From contig NZ_JAJNCT010000028.1 of assembly GCF_021026195.1 (NCBI RefSeq), positions 166,576 through 230,575 on the forward strand: 64,000 nucleotides of DNA, written 5' to 3'. The stretch comes from Comamonas koreensis. Its GTDB lineage: Bacteria > Pseudomonadota > Gammaproteobacteria > Burkholderiales > Burkholderiaceae_C. This document shows, piece by piece, positions 53,347 through 62,612 of the stretch. Positions within the stretch are counted from its first letter, which is position 1. Each line of letters begins with the position of its first letter. A program made the position numbers and the translations under genes. The notes under the pieces are model-generated. The model made no database searches, had not been told where the DNA came from, and saw nothing but the letters and a program-made list of their open reading frames with translations.

Positions 53347-54021
53347 TTAGAGCTCCACTTCGGCCTGGGCCAGCACCTTGGCGGCGGCGGTGTCGGTCAG
53401 CTGGGGCAGCTTGACCTCGGTCACCTGCCAACCCCGGTGGCCCAGGGTGCCGGTGAACGGGGCCTGGCCCACCACATTGCCGGTCAGGCGCACGGCAGCG
53501 GCATCAAAGCCGGCCTGCAAGGTGATGCGGCTGCCTTCGGCCTCGGCACGCACAGGGGCCAGCGCGAAGTGCTCGCGCAGCACCTTGCGGCAGCCTTCAT
53601 GCACCACGCGGGCGGCGGCGCCAATCTCGGCATCGGTGTAGGGCGCCACGTCTTCCTGGATAAAGTCGACAAAGCGGGCCTCGCGCTGGAGCAAACCCAG
53701 CAGCTGCAGCGCAGCGGTCTCGGTGGGCAGTTGCACGGTCTTTTCAACGAGCTTCTCGACCAGCTTTTCCACCGGTACTTCGACCCGCTTTTCTACCGTC
53801 TTCTCGACGATTTTCTCGACCGGCACTTCAATGCGGACTTCGACGATCTTCTCGACCGGGACTTCGACACGCACTTCCTGGGGGGGCACATCAGCCGCCA
53901 GGCGTTCACCGCCACGCACGCGCTGCACATCAGCGGCGAGGCGGCCATTGCCCAGAATGGCGAAGAAGCTGCCGATCGCTATGGCGATGCGGCTGAAAAA
54001 AGATGGGGGGGTGTTGTTCAT
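53347..54021 (-). CDS. DUF2760 protein
   Basis: A 224-residue protein with a short hydrophobic N-terminal segment (SFFSRIAIAIGSFFAILG), a charged repetitive linker at about residues 45-95 built from VEVPVEKIVE-type units, and a C-terminal DUF2760 domain (ALQLLGLLQREARFVDFIQEDV, then GCRKVLREHF). DUF2760 genes are regularly found beside Hsp70 paralogues, as here; the function is unknown, and a membrane-anchored co-chaperone-like partner is an inference. ATG at 54021 is chosen over a GTG at 54039. Confidence 0.85.
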   Translation of the reverse strand: MNNTPPSFFSRIAIAIGSFFAILGNGRLAADVQRVRGGERLAADVPPQEVRVEVPVEKIVEVRIEVPVEKIVEKTVEKRVEVPVEKLVEKLVEKTVQLPTETAALQLLGLLQREARFVDFIQEDVAPYTDAEIGAAARVVHEGCRKVLREHFALAPVRAEAEGSRITLQAGFDAAAVRLTGNVVGQAPFTGTLGHRGWQVTEVKLPQLTDTAAAKVLAQAEVEL

Positions 54022-54260
54022 GGAGGCACCAACAGACACCCGCCAGGGCGCTATGGCGCTGCGCGGTCAGGGCCGGGGCAGCTGCGCAGCGCAGGCGGGT
54101 GGTTTTAAAAACGGGGCTTGCGGCAAGCGCTGGGCCAGGACTCTACAGCCGGCGGCCAGCCCGCAAAACCGGGGATTTTACCGGCTGGCCCTATGCCCCC
54201 GCGCTATGCACCAGCAAGCTGTGGATAAGCATCCCGGGGGGCGATAGCTGCGGTAAGCGC

Positions 54261-56414
54261 TTAAAACTGGTAGGTCACGTTGACGCCACTGGCCCAGTTG
54301 CGCCCCATTGCGCTTTCAAAATAGCGCTGGTTGCCGTCATTGACGATGACCGAGCCGATGTAGTTCTTGTCGAACACATTGTTGACCCTTGCAAACGCGG
54401 CCAGGGTCCAGCGCGGGGCAATCTGTGCGCGGTAGCCCAGGCTGAGGGCGGTGGTGGCATAGCCGGGGGCAGCCTGCGTATTGGCATCGTTGGCCTGCAC
54501 ATTGGAGCTGGCCTGCACACCCATGCCGACCGTCCAGGCCGGCGCAAAGTGCCAGTCAGCGCCCAGGTAGGCGTTGTGGCGTGCCAGGCCGGGCAGGCGC
54601 TGGCCAGCGATGCCACTGCCCGAATCCTCGCGGAAGCGTGCATCCAGCCAGGTGTAGGCGGCGCGCAGCTGCCAGTCGCGCATGAGGTCCAGCTGGGCCG
54701 ACAGCTCCAGGCCCTGGCGCCGGGTTTTGCCGGCATTGCGGTAGGTGGTGCGGCCGCCAGCGCTCTGGTCGGTCACGATCTCGTCACTGCTGTGCGACTG
54801 GAACAGCGCCGCGCTCCAGAGCCCGCGCAGCGCATCGCCGCGCAGCTGCTGGCGGTAGCCCAGCTCCCACTGCGTGCTGCTGGTGGGCCGCAGATCGGTG
54901 TTCAGGCCCGAGCCGCTGTTGCGGTAGGACATCTCGGTGATGCTCGGCGTCTCAAAGCCGCGCCCCACGCTGGCGTAAACCGTCTGCTGCGGGCTGAGCT
55001 GGTAAGAGAGCGAGGCGACAGGCAGCAGCTTGCTGTGGCGGCTGCTGCCGCTGTCGTCGCCATTGCCGGGGGTGATGTAGTAGTCGTCCGATCTGAAGCG
55101 CACGCGGCTGTAGCGCAGGCCGGTGTCCAGGCTCCAGCGGGGCGCCAGCTGCCAGCGCGCCTGCACAAAGGGGTCGGTACTGCTGACCTTGTTTTTCTCA
55201 TCCCGGCGCAGCTGGCCGCGCACCCCATACGTATCGCCGACAAAATTCTCGTAGCCCTGGCGGTTCTCGGTCATCTGCTGCAGATCCAGCCCCGCGCTCA
55301 GCTGCAGCGGCACGATGGTATCGAACTCACCCACCCAGACCAGGCGGGCACCGGCATAGTCGCGCGCCATGTCGATCACGCCGCCGGCATGGCCCGGCGA
55401 CAGCTGTGGCGCCTTGGGGATGGACTGGTACTGCAGCATGCTGCGGTGGCCGTAGTAGGCCGACAGGCTCAGGCTTTGCTGGGCGTTGATGTGCAGGTCA
55501 TAGGTGGCGCCCAGCTGCTGCTGCTCCAGCGATTTGCGCGTGTTGTACTGGTCGGCCACGCTGCTGGCCTGGCGCGGATCGGCCTGCCACTGCGCCATGG
55601 TCAGGCCCTGCGGGTCCTGCGCATCGCCCTGGGTGTGGTTGGCCACCAGGGTCAGCTTGTCGCCATGCGCCAGCGGAATCACCAGCTTGGCGTTGAGCAG
55701 GTTGCGGTCGGCGGCGCTGTGCTCGCGGTAGCCATCGGTCATGAAGCGGCTGGTGCTCAGCACATAACCCATGCCGCCATCGGTCTGGCCGCTGGCCTTC
55801 AGGCTGTAGCGCTGCTGGCCATCGCTGCCCACGCTCACGCCGGTTTCCAGCTTCAGGGGGCCTTGCGGGTCTTCGGTGTAAAAGCTCAGCACACCGCCCG
55901 AGGCATTGCCGTACAGCGCCGAGTACGGGCCGCGCAGCACCTCCACCCGCTCCAGGCTGGAGATATCGACATTCGAGGTCTGGCCCTGGCCATCGGGCAT
56001 GGTGGCAGGTATGCCATCGACATACAGGCGCACGCCACGCACACCAAAGGTGGAACGCGCGCCATAGCCGCGCACGCTCAGCTGCAGATCCTGGGCATAG
56101 TTGTTGCGGTTGTTCAGGGTCAGGCCGGGCACGCTGCCCAGCGCTTCGGACAGGTTGACCTGCATCTGCCGATCCTGCAGCTCGCTGCCTTCCACCACAT
56201 TGGCCGAGGCCGGCAGGCGCAGCAGATCGGCCGTGCCGACGGCCGAGCGCACCGACACGGTGGGCAAGGTGGCTTCGGCAGCGGGTGCCTGTGTGGCTTC
56301 AGGGGTGGAAGGTGTTGCTGGTGCAGTTTGCGCAGCGGCGGACAGGGCGCACAGCAGCGCAGCGGCCCCGGCCACAGGGCGCAGGGGCGAGAAAGAAAAG
56401 GCTTGGATCGGCAT
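54261..56414 (-). CDS. pqqU: TonB-dependent receptor, PqqU/YncD-like
   Basis: An outer-membrane receptor of 717 residues with signal peptide, plug domain and 22-stranded barrel ending in NVTYQF. It strongly resembles E. coli YncD (PqqU), the receptor for pyrroloquinoline quinone: NLSEALGSVPGLTLNNRNNY, the plug segment AQDLQLSVRGYGARSTFG, RLYVDGIPATMPDGQGQTS, YITPGNGDDSG and GRTTYRNAGKTRRQG are all near-matches to that protein from memory. PQQ uptake fits the PQQ-dependent glucose dehydrogenase at 23317-25719. It is a single-gene unit on the minus strand. Confidence 0.85.
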   Translation of the reverse strand: MPIQAFSFSPLRPVAGAAALLCALSAAAQTAPATPSTPEATQAPAAEATLPTVSVRSAVGTADLLRLPASANVVEGSELQDRQMQVNLSEALGSVPGLTLNNRNNYAQDLQLSVRGYGARSTFGVRGVRLYVDGIPATMPDGQGQTSNVDISSLERVEVLRGPYSALYGNASGGVLSFYTEDPQGPLKLETGVSVGSDGQQRYSLKASGQTDGGMGYVLSTSRFMTDGYREHSAADRNLLNAKLVIPLAHGDKLTLVANHTQGDAQDPQGLTMAQWQADPRQASSVADQYNTRKSLEQQQLGATYDLHINAQQSLSLSAYYGHRSMLQYQSIPKAPQLSPGHAGGVIDMARDYAGARLVWVGEFDTIVPLQLSAGLDLQQMTENRQGYENFVGDTYGVRGQLRRDEKNKVSSTDPFVQARWQLAPRWSLDTGLRYSRVRFRSDDYYITPGNGDDSGSSRHSKLLPVASLSYQLSPQQTVYASVGRGFETPSITEMSYRNSGSGLNTDLRPTSSTQWELGYRQQLRGDALRGLWSAALFQSHSSDEIVTDQSAGGRTTYRNAGKTRRQGLELSAQLDLMRDWQLRAAYTWLDARFREDSGSGIAGQRLPGLARHNAYLGADWHFAPAWTVGMGVQASSNVQANDANTQAAPGYATTALSLGYRAQIAPRWTLAAFARVNNVFDKNYIGSVIVNDGNQRYFESAMGRNWASGVNVTYQF

Positions 56415-56498
56415 AGAGGCCCGTATTTTCTTACAGCGCCCTAAGGCATGGGAAATTTGGTACAGAAACCCCTAACAGCCTCTGAGACAAACGCTGCG

Positions 56499-58817
56499 CT
56501 ACAGTTTTTGCGGCTCCCACCAGCTTGGCAGCAGCGCGCGCACCTGGGCGCGGTGAAAGCGGTCGTCGATCAGCACCACCACGCCCCGGTCGTCCTCACT
56601 GCGAATCACCCGCCCGGCAGCCTGCACCACCTTGCGCAGCCCCGGGTAGAGGTAGGTGTAGTCATAGGCCTTGGCGGCGCCAAAGCGCTGGGCCATGGCC
56701 TGCTGCATATGCGTGTTGATGGGGTTGATCTGCGGCAGGCCCAGGGTGGCAATAAAGGCGCCAATCAGCCGGTTGCCGGGCAAATCCACCCCTTCTGAAA
56801 ACGCCCCGCCCAGCACCGCCAGGCCAATGCCCTGCCCCGCCTCATCAAAGCGCGCCAAAAACGCGGCGCGCCCGGCATCGTCCATCGCCGAGGTCTGGCA
56901 GAACAGCGGCAGTTGCGGATGCAGGCGCTGAATGCATTCGGCCGCGCGCTGCAAATAATCAAAGCTGCTGAAAAAGCAGAGGTAGTTGCCCGGCTGACGG
57001 GCAAACTGCGCCGCCACCAGCTCGGCAATCGGCACCAGCGACTGCGCCCGGTCCTGGTAGCGGGTGGAGATATGGCCCGCAATCTGCACCTGCAGCTGCG
57101 CGGCCTGGAAGGGTGACGGTACATCCACCCAATGCGTGGCGGGCGGCAGGCCTAGCAGATCCTGGTAGAAGGCCTGCGGCCCCAGGGTGCCGGAGAAGAG
57201 CACGGTAGCGCAGGCGGCGGTATGGCGCGCGGCCAGGTGCGGTGCGGGCACCACATTGCGGATGCAGAGCGTGGACATGGGCCCCCGGCGGCCGGACGCC
57301 GCGCTGCTCCACAAACTGGTATCAAACAGCGCATGCGGCCCCAGCTGCTCGGCCAGGTTCAGCCAGGAAAGCGCCTCCAGATAAAAGCCCAGCACCGCAT
57401 CGCCGGGCAGCATGGGGCTGTCGCCCTGGGCCTGGGCAATGGCGGCCACGGCGCGCTGCACGCTGCCCAGCAGGCCGGGCGGCAGCTCGGGGTAGACCTG
57501 GTAGTCCTGCCCGCCCTCTTGCTGGGCCTTGTTCAGGGCCGTCCATTGGCGGTTCAAGGCATCCAGCGATTTCTTGACCGGGCCGGTTGCCGCCTTGCGC
57601 GCTGCAGCCAGGGTGTGCTGCGGCAGCTCGGCCGTGTACATGCGGCGCGCGCGTTCGAGCAGGTTGTGGGCCTCATCCACCAACACGCCCACCTTCCACT
57701 GGTGCGCCTGGGTCAGCGCATACAGCATGGCGGCGCTGTCGTAAAAGTAGTGGTAGTCACCAACCACCACATCGCTCCAGCGCGCCAGCTCCTGGGTCAG
57801 GTAATAGGGGCAGACCTGGTGCTGCAGCGCCAGGCTGCGTACCTTGTCGGGCGTCAGCATCGGCTCCTGCGCCAGGGCCTGGGCGCGGGCGGCAGGCAGG
57901 CGGTCGTAAAAGCCCCGGGCCAGCGGGCAGGATTCGCCATGGCAGGCCTTGTCCGGGTGCTCGCAGCTTTTGTCGCGCGCCTACAGATCGACTACGCGCA
58001 GTGGCACGGCCCCTGTCTGGCCCTGCAGCGCCGTCTGCAACAGGCCCAGCGCATGCAGGGCCAGCCGGTGGCCGGTGGTCTTGGCGGTCAGAAAAAACAG
58101 CTTGTCCAGCCCCTGCGCCGCACTGGCCTTGAGCATCGGAAAAATCGTGGCCACGGTCTTGCCAATGCCGGTGGGCGCCTGCGCCATCAGGCAGCTGCCG
58201 CCGCCCGCCTGCAAGCCTGCCTGCGCGGTGCGGTACACCGCCACCGACAGCGCCCGCTGCCCGCTGCGGAACTGCGCAAACGGAAAGCGCAGCGCCGTGA
58301 GCGCCGCATCCCGCGCGCTGCGGTGCGCGGCCTCGCTGCGCGCCCAGTCCAAAAACAGGCGGCATTGCTGCTCAAAAAACGCCTGCAGCTCGGCGGCGCT
58401 GTATTGCTCGGCCAGCACGGTCTCCTGCTGCGTGCCCACATTAAAGTAGACCAGCGCCACCTTCAGGTTGGGCAGGCCCCGCTCCAGGCACAGCAGGTGG
58501 CCGTAGACCTTGGCCTGCGCCCAGTGCAAGGCGCGGTGGTTGTCGCGCACGCTGTCGATCTGGCCCCGGTAGGTTTTAATTTCTTCGAGCTGACCCAGGG
58601 TCGGGTCAAAGCCATCGGCGCGGCCGCGCACCTGCAGGTCTTCAAAGCTGCCAGCCAGGCGCAGTTCCGCCTCATAGCCCGCACCCCGGCGGGCGCGTAC
58701 CAGGCCATGGCCTTCGATGCCCTCCAGTGCCGATGGCGCCGGCGTAAAGCGCAAATCCAGGTCACCCGCGCGGGCGGTGAACTCGCACAAGGCGCGCACC
58801 GCCACGGTGTAGCTCAT
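56499..58817 (-). pseudogene. DinG/XPD-type DNA helicase interrupted by in-frame TAG
   Basis: The two halves (58817-57981 and the rest to 56499) are in one frame, separated only by TAG at 57981-57983. Upstream of it lie a nuclease-like N-terminal region and Walker A (QAPTGIGKTVATIF, near residue 210). Immediately after it are the Fe-S cluster cysteines (SCEHPDKACHGESCPL and later QVCPYYL), the DEAH box (VLVDEAHNLLERA), and the C-terminal helicase motifs ending VVQAAGRVIRSEDDRG and VVLIDDRF. The intact length would be about 772 codons. Either a nonsense mutation, a sequencing error, or split expression with internal initiation at 57860. Its start overlaps the FAN1-like gene's stop. Confidence 0.82.
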
Positions 58818-60622
58818 GCGCCCGCCTCGCGCCACTGCACATGGCAGACGCCCACCGGTATGCCATGGGCGGCGCAGTACTCCAGCCAGCGGATCTGGTT
58901 GTCCTGTAGCTTATCGCCCGGGCCTTTGACCTCCACCAGCTGGTAGCGCCGCTCCAGCGGCCAGAAGCGCACCAGGTCCGGAAAGCCGGTGCGGTTGGCC
59001 TGCAGATTGCCGAGGAGGCGCTGGAACAGCAGCTTGAGGTGGGCCGCCGGTATGCAGGCCAGCGCATGCTCCAGCAGGGCATCGGTCAACGTGCCCCAAA
59101 ACACAAAGGGCGACTGCAGGCCGGCCTTGTCGGCAAAGCGCTGGCGGATCACCTCGGCGTAGCTGCCGTCATCCAGCATGGCCAGACAAGCGCCAAACAG
59201 CGCCGCACGCCGCGCAACAAAATCGGGCGCATACACATCGGCCGGCCCCGCCTGGAACGGATGAAAAAACGCCCCCGGCAATGGCGCAAAAATCGCCGGC
59301 CAGCACAGCAGGCCAAACAGCGAATTGACCAGCGCGTTCTCGACATAAAACACCGGCGCATCGTCGCGGTGCCAGTGGTCGCGCAAGGCGTATTCCACCG
59401 GCATCAGGCGCAGGCCTTCGGGGGCCTCGGCGGTGTTCATGGCCTCGCCAGCGCGCAAGGCCGCTTCCAACGCTGCGGCATCGCTCAGCGCATCCATCGC
59501 CGCCAGATCGGGTGCCATGCGTGGCATGCGCAGCACCCGGTCCAGCGCCACATCCTCGCGCAGCTGCGCCACCTCGGGTTTGAGCGCGCGGCGGCTGGCG
59601 CTGCGCTGGCCCAGGTGGCGGCGCAGGCGCGGCAGCATGCGGGCCAGGCGCTGGCTTTCTTCATCGCTCTCGGGCTGCTGCGCAGCGGCGCTGGCCAGGG
59701 CCAGGGCCTCGTCAAAGCGCTCCATGCGCTCCAGCACGCGCATGCGGCGGTGGCGCGCACCCGGGTAGGGGCTGGCGGCATAGGCCTGCTCGGCCAGCGC
59801 CCAGCTTTGGCTGCGCTCGCAGGCCTGGCCCAGGCGCAGCAGCACCTTGGCATGGCGCTGCTGCAGCCAGGGGTTGGCGCTGCGCCAGGCGGCCAGCGCG
59901 TCCATCAAGGCCTGGCGGTCCTCATCCTCATCCACCGCCTGGCGCCACTGCTGCAGCTGGCGGTAGCCCTGCACATCGGCACGGGTCTGGAAGGCGCGCG
60001 ACTGCGCATCAAAGGCCACCGTCTCGTATTTGAAGATGCCCAGGTCGGCCAGCACAAACTCCGACCAGTCCTGGTGCAGATTGCCAAAGAACATCAGCCG
60101 CAGGCCTTCGGCCAGCTCGCCGACCGTCACGCGCCAGGCGGCATGCTCGGCCTGCGGGTGCCAGCGGTGGTAGGGCTGCAGTTGCTCTTCGGCTTCTTGC
60201 TCGGCACCTGGATCAGACTGCTGAACCCATTGCGCAAGCTGGGCCAGCATGTCTGCCTTGCGCAGCGAGCGCGCCAAACCGGCATTGGCAAAGATCTGCA
60301 GCAGCTCGGGCTTGGTGTGCAGCGCAAACAGCTCGGCCAGGGCCATGTCGGCATCGGCATCGATCCAGCCCAGCGCCAGCAGGGGCTGCGCGGCGGCATG
60401 CACATCGGGGATTTCGTCGTAGACCAGCTTGTCCGCGCGGAACCAGGGCCCGCGCCGCATCAGCATGCGCACCATCAGCGCCTGCGACTGCATGGGGGCT
60501 TGGGCAAAGTCCGCCAGAAACTGCTGCTCCTGCGCATCCAGCACATCGCCATAGCGCTGCCCCAACCACTGCAGCGCGCGCTCGAAGTTGTGCAGGTAGT
60601 AGTAGCGATGGGGGGCCAGCAT
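58814..60622 (-). CDS. FAN1-like nuclease (VRR-NUC domain)
   Basis: A 602-residue homologue of FAN1, the structure-specific 5' flap endonuclease for interstrand crosslink repair. The N-terminus (YYYLHNFERALQWLGQRY, MLMRRGPWFRADKLVYDEI) matches the SAP-like/winged-helix region of bacterial FAN1. The C-terminal VRR-NUC nuclease site has TGFPDLVRFW, YQLVEVKGPGDKLQDNQIRW, which supplies the metal-binding Asp, Glu-x-Lys and Gln. It overlaps the helicase gene (ATGA); bacterial FAN1 is commonly paired with such a helicase. Confidence 0.9.
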   Translation of the reverse strand: MLAPHRYYYLHNFERALQWLGQRYGDVLDAQEQQFLADFAQAPMQSQALMVRMLMRRGPWFRADKLVYDEIPDVHAAAQPLLALGWIDADADMALAELFALHTKPELLQIFANAGLARSLRKADMLAQLAQWVQQSDPGAEQEAEEQLQPYHRWHPQAEHAAWRVTVGELAEGLRLMFFGNLHQDWSEFVLADLGIFKYETVAFDAQSRAFQTRADVQGYRQLQQWRQAVDEDEDRQALMDALAAWRSANPWLQQRHAKVLLRLGQACERSQSWALAEQAYAASPYPGARHRRMRVLERMERFDEALALASAAAQQPESDEESQRLARMLPRLRRHLGQRSASRRALKPEVAQLREDVALDRVLRMPRMAPDLAAMDALSDAAALEAALRAGEAMNTAEAPEGLRLMPVEYALRDHWHRDDAPVFYVENALVNSLFGLLCWPAIFAPLPGAFFHPFQAGPADVYAPDFVARRAALFGACLAMLDDGSYAEVIRQRFADKAGLQSPFVFWGTLTDALLEHALACIPAAHLKLLFQRLLGNLQANRTGFPDLVRFWPLERRYQLVEVKGPGDKLQDNQIRWLEYCAAHGIPVGVCHVQWREAGA

Positions 60623-60771
60623 GGGGTTGGATGCGGTGGGTGTGAGTGATAGCTTATCTGTATTTTTATACAGCTATTTTAACTTCGCAGCCATGTCCCC
60701 TTCCGGCCGTATGGCTCGCTCAACTGATAGCGCTATTCCACTGCTAACTGGCAGGCCATATACAAATGAGT

Positions 60772-60802
60772 TTGCGAATAGAAACGATTCTCATTTATTA
60801 TG
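60772..60802 (+). promoter_or_regulatory. Fur box and promoter before the sodA operon
   Basis: TTGCGA and TATTAT, 18 bases apart, form a candidate -35/-10. Between them GAAACGATTCTCATTTATTA closely fits the Fur consensus (reverse complement AAATGAGAATCGTTTC). Overlap with the promoter predicts repression when iron is plentiful. Confidence 0.7.
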
Positions 60803-60870
60803 TTTTTATTTGACGCTGCCTTGATGCCGAGCAAAGTGTTTTCCGTTTATCCCGTGGAGGCGAGCCAACC

Positions 60871-61407
60871 GTGCCAAACCCAGACAGTGACATCCATCCG
60901 TTGGTGCAGGAGCACGGTGTGATGCTGCGCCACTATGCTGCTCTGCAAGCGCGCTGCACGGCCCAAGTCGATGCTCTGCGTGCGGAAGTCGAGGCGCTGC
61001 GCGCCCAGGTCACCCAGCTGCGGGCCCAGGTCATCATGCGCGACAGCGCCCTCATCTGGGAGCGCGAAGACCGCCTGGTGCACCTGTCGACCATCGCCAA
61101 CCGCGCGGCCGTCACGGCCGTGCGCCGCTGCGTGGACCCGGCCGCGACGATGGAAGTGGCCGCCGTGCCCCAGCCCCCACCCGATGCCTATCTGCAAGAG
61201 CTGGGCCAGCATGCCACCAACCTGGTGATCTGCCAGACCGGCTGCATCAGCCACGGCGGTTACTGGCGCGACCACGACCAGTGCAAGCGCCTGGGCACCA
61301 CCTGCCTGCTGGAAGACCCCAAGGCCTTTGTCCCCACAGAAACCGCCAAGGCCTCGCACGCCTGGGTGATGACGGCGGCCAGCGTGCCCGCCAAGGAGCT
61401 GCCATGA
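60871..61407 (+). CDS. DUF2325 family protein
   Basis: A 178-residue protein with an N-terminal coiled coil (about residues 20-65, ALRAEVEALRAQVTQLRAQV) and a C-terminal DUF2325 domain: ATNLVICQTGCISHGGYW, then DQCKRLGTTCLLEDP, with conserved Cys and His that could bind metal. The start is GTG at 60871, with GGAGG 10 bases upstream. The stop overlaps the next gene (ATGA). Function is unknown, but a Fur-box promoter and the linked sodA and ZIP genes point to iron or oxidative stress response. Confidence 0.8.
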   Translation: MPNPDSDIHPLVQEHGVMLRHYAALQARCTAQVDALRAEVEALRAQVTQLRAQVIMRDSALIWEREDRLVHLSTIANRAAVTAVRRCVDPAATMEVAAVPQPPPDAYLQELGQHATNLVICQTGCISHGGYWRDHDQCKRLGTTCLLEDPKAFVPTETAKASHAWVMTAASVPAKELP

Positions 61408-61898
61408 GCTCGCGTTTTCCGTCCTCCGTATCGGGCCCGCTGCTGCTGCGCGAATGGGAGCGCCTGACCCAGACCGGCGTGGAAGCCAGCCGCGACAACC
61501 GCCCCGAGCAAGCGCTGGCCTGGCATGAGCATGCGCTGCGCGTGGCGCACCAGCTGTTCCACGATGCGCCGGCCGGCGTCTGCGCCGATGACCGCCTGGC
61601 CGCCTTTGTGGTCGCGCACCTGAACCTGGCCGACTGCTTCAACACCTTGAGCCAGCCCATATCGGCCGGCGAGTGCATCAACTGCGCCCACCACCAGCTG
61701 CTGGCCTTGACGCGCGACGACCATGCCTGCGCCGATCTGCGATCGGCCGCCTGCAAGCACCTGCACCACACCTTTGCCGCATTGACCGAGCACCACAACC
61801 GCTGCGCCGCCCGCGAGCGCGAGGATGCGATGGAGCGGCAGGCCCACAGCGTTCCCATGCCTTCGGGCAACCCGCCGCCGGGCACGCTGCTGCACTGA
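61404..61898 (+). CDS. Uncharacterised helical protein of the sodA operon
   Basis: A 164-residue, mostly helical cytoplasmic protein. The region [23 protein letters not shown] with [12 protein letters not shown] looks TPR-like, and it has several Cys and His residues ([26 protein letters not shown]) that might bind metal. I do not recognise the family. It is coupled to the DUF2325 gene (ATGA overlap) and lies 55 bases before sodA. Confidence 0.75.
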   Translation: MSSRFPSSVSGPLLLREWERLTQTGVEASRDNRPEQALAWHEHALRVAHQLFHDAPAGVCADDRLAAFVVAHLNLADCFNTLSQPISAGECINCAHHQLLALTRDDHACADLRSAACKHLHHTFAALTEHHNRCAAREREDAMERQAHSVPMPSGNPPPGTLLH

Positions 61899-61953
61899 CA
61901 GCCGCCGCACCGGCATTGACCCACTGTTCTCCACTCAACGACTAACACACGAT

Positions 61954-62580
61954 ATGTCCTATACCCTGCCCAAGCTGGCCTATGCCTACGATGCCCTGGA
62001 GCCCAACATTGACGCCCAGACGATGGAGATCCACTACAGCAAGCACCACCAGACCTATGTGAACAACCTCAATGCAGCGGTTGAAGGCACGGAGTTCGCC
62101 AACCTGTCGATCGAAGCGCTGGTGGCCCAGGTGGAATCGCTGCCCGAGAAGCTGCGCCTGCCCGTGCGCAACAACGGCGGCGGCCATGCCAACCACAGCC
62201 TGTTCTGGGAAGTGATGTCGCCCAGCGGCGGCGGCCTGCCCCAAGGCGATGTGGCCAAGGCCATCGATGCCGATCTGGGTGGTTTTGACGCCTTCAAGGA
62301 TGCCTTCACCAAGGCCGCACTGAGCCGTTTTGGCAGCGGCTGGGCCTGGCTGACCGTGACCCCTGAAGGCAAGCTGGCGGTGGAGAGCAGCGCCAACCAG
62401 GACTCGCCACTGATGAAGGGCATTGGCTCGGGCAACACCCCGATCCTGGGCCTGGATGTGTGGGAGCACGCTTACTACCTGAAGTACCAAAACCGCCGCC
62501 CTGAATACATTGCCGCTTTCTACAATGTGGTGGACTGGGGCGTCGTTGCCCGCAAGTACGCCGCAGCGCTGGGCCAATAA
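61954..62580 (+). CDS. sodA: Superoxide dismutase, Mn-type
   Basis: Converts superoxide to hydrogen peroxide and oxygen in the cytoplasm. The 208-residue protein has metal ligands His27, His81, Asp168 and His172 ([30 protein letters not shown]). Gly77 and Gln149 (SANQDSP) indicate the Mn rather than Fe form. In pseudomonads the Mn enzyme is induced under iron limitation from a Fur-controlled operon; the Fur box upstream suggests the same here. ATG at 61954 is chosen; the frame is open upstream but the protein start is clear. Confidence 0.95.
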   Translation: MSYTLPKLAYAYDALEPNIDAQTMEIHYSKHHQTYVNNLNAAVEGTEFANLSIEALVAQVESLPEKLRLPVRNNGGGHANHSLFWEVMSPSGGGLPQGDVAKAIDADLGGFDAFKDAFTKAALSRFGSGWAWLTVTPEGKLAVESSANQDSPLMKGIGSGNTPILGLDVWEHAYYLKYQNRRPEYIAAFYNVVDWGVVARKYAAALGQ

Positions 62581-62612
62581 GCCATTCCCCCACTGAGCAC
62601 GCGAGCACGCAC

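Noticed and set aside
54003..56444. 813-codon plus-strand frame opposite the TonB receptor
   Set aside because: The minus-strand receptor has a signal peptide, plug motifs and terminal aromatic residue; the shadow has none.
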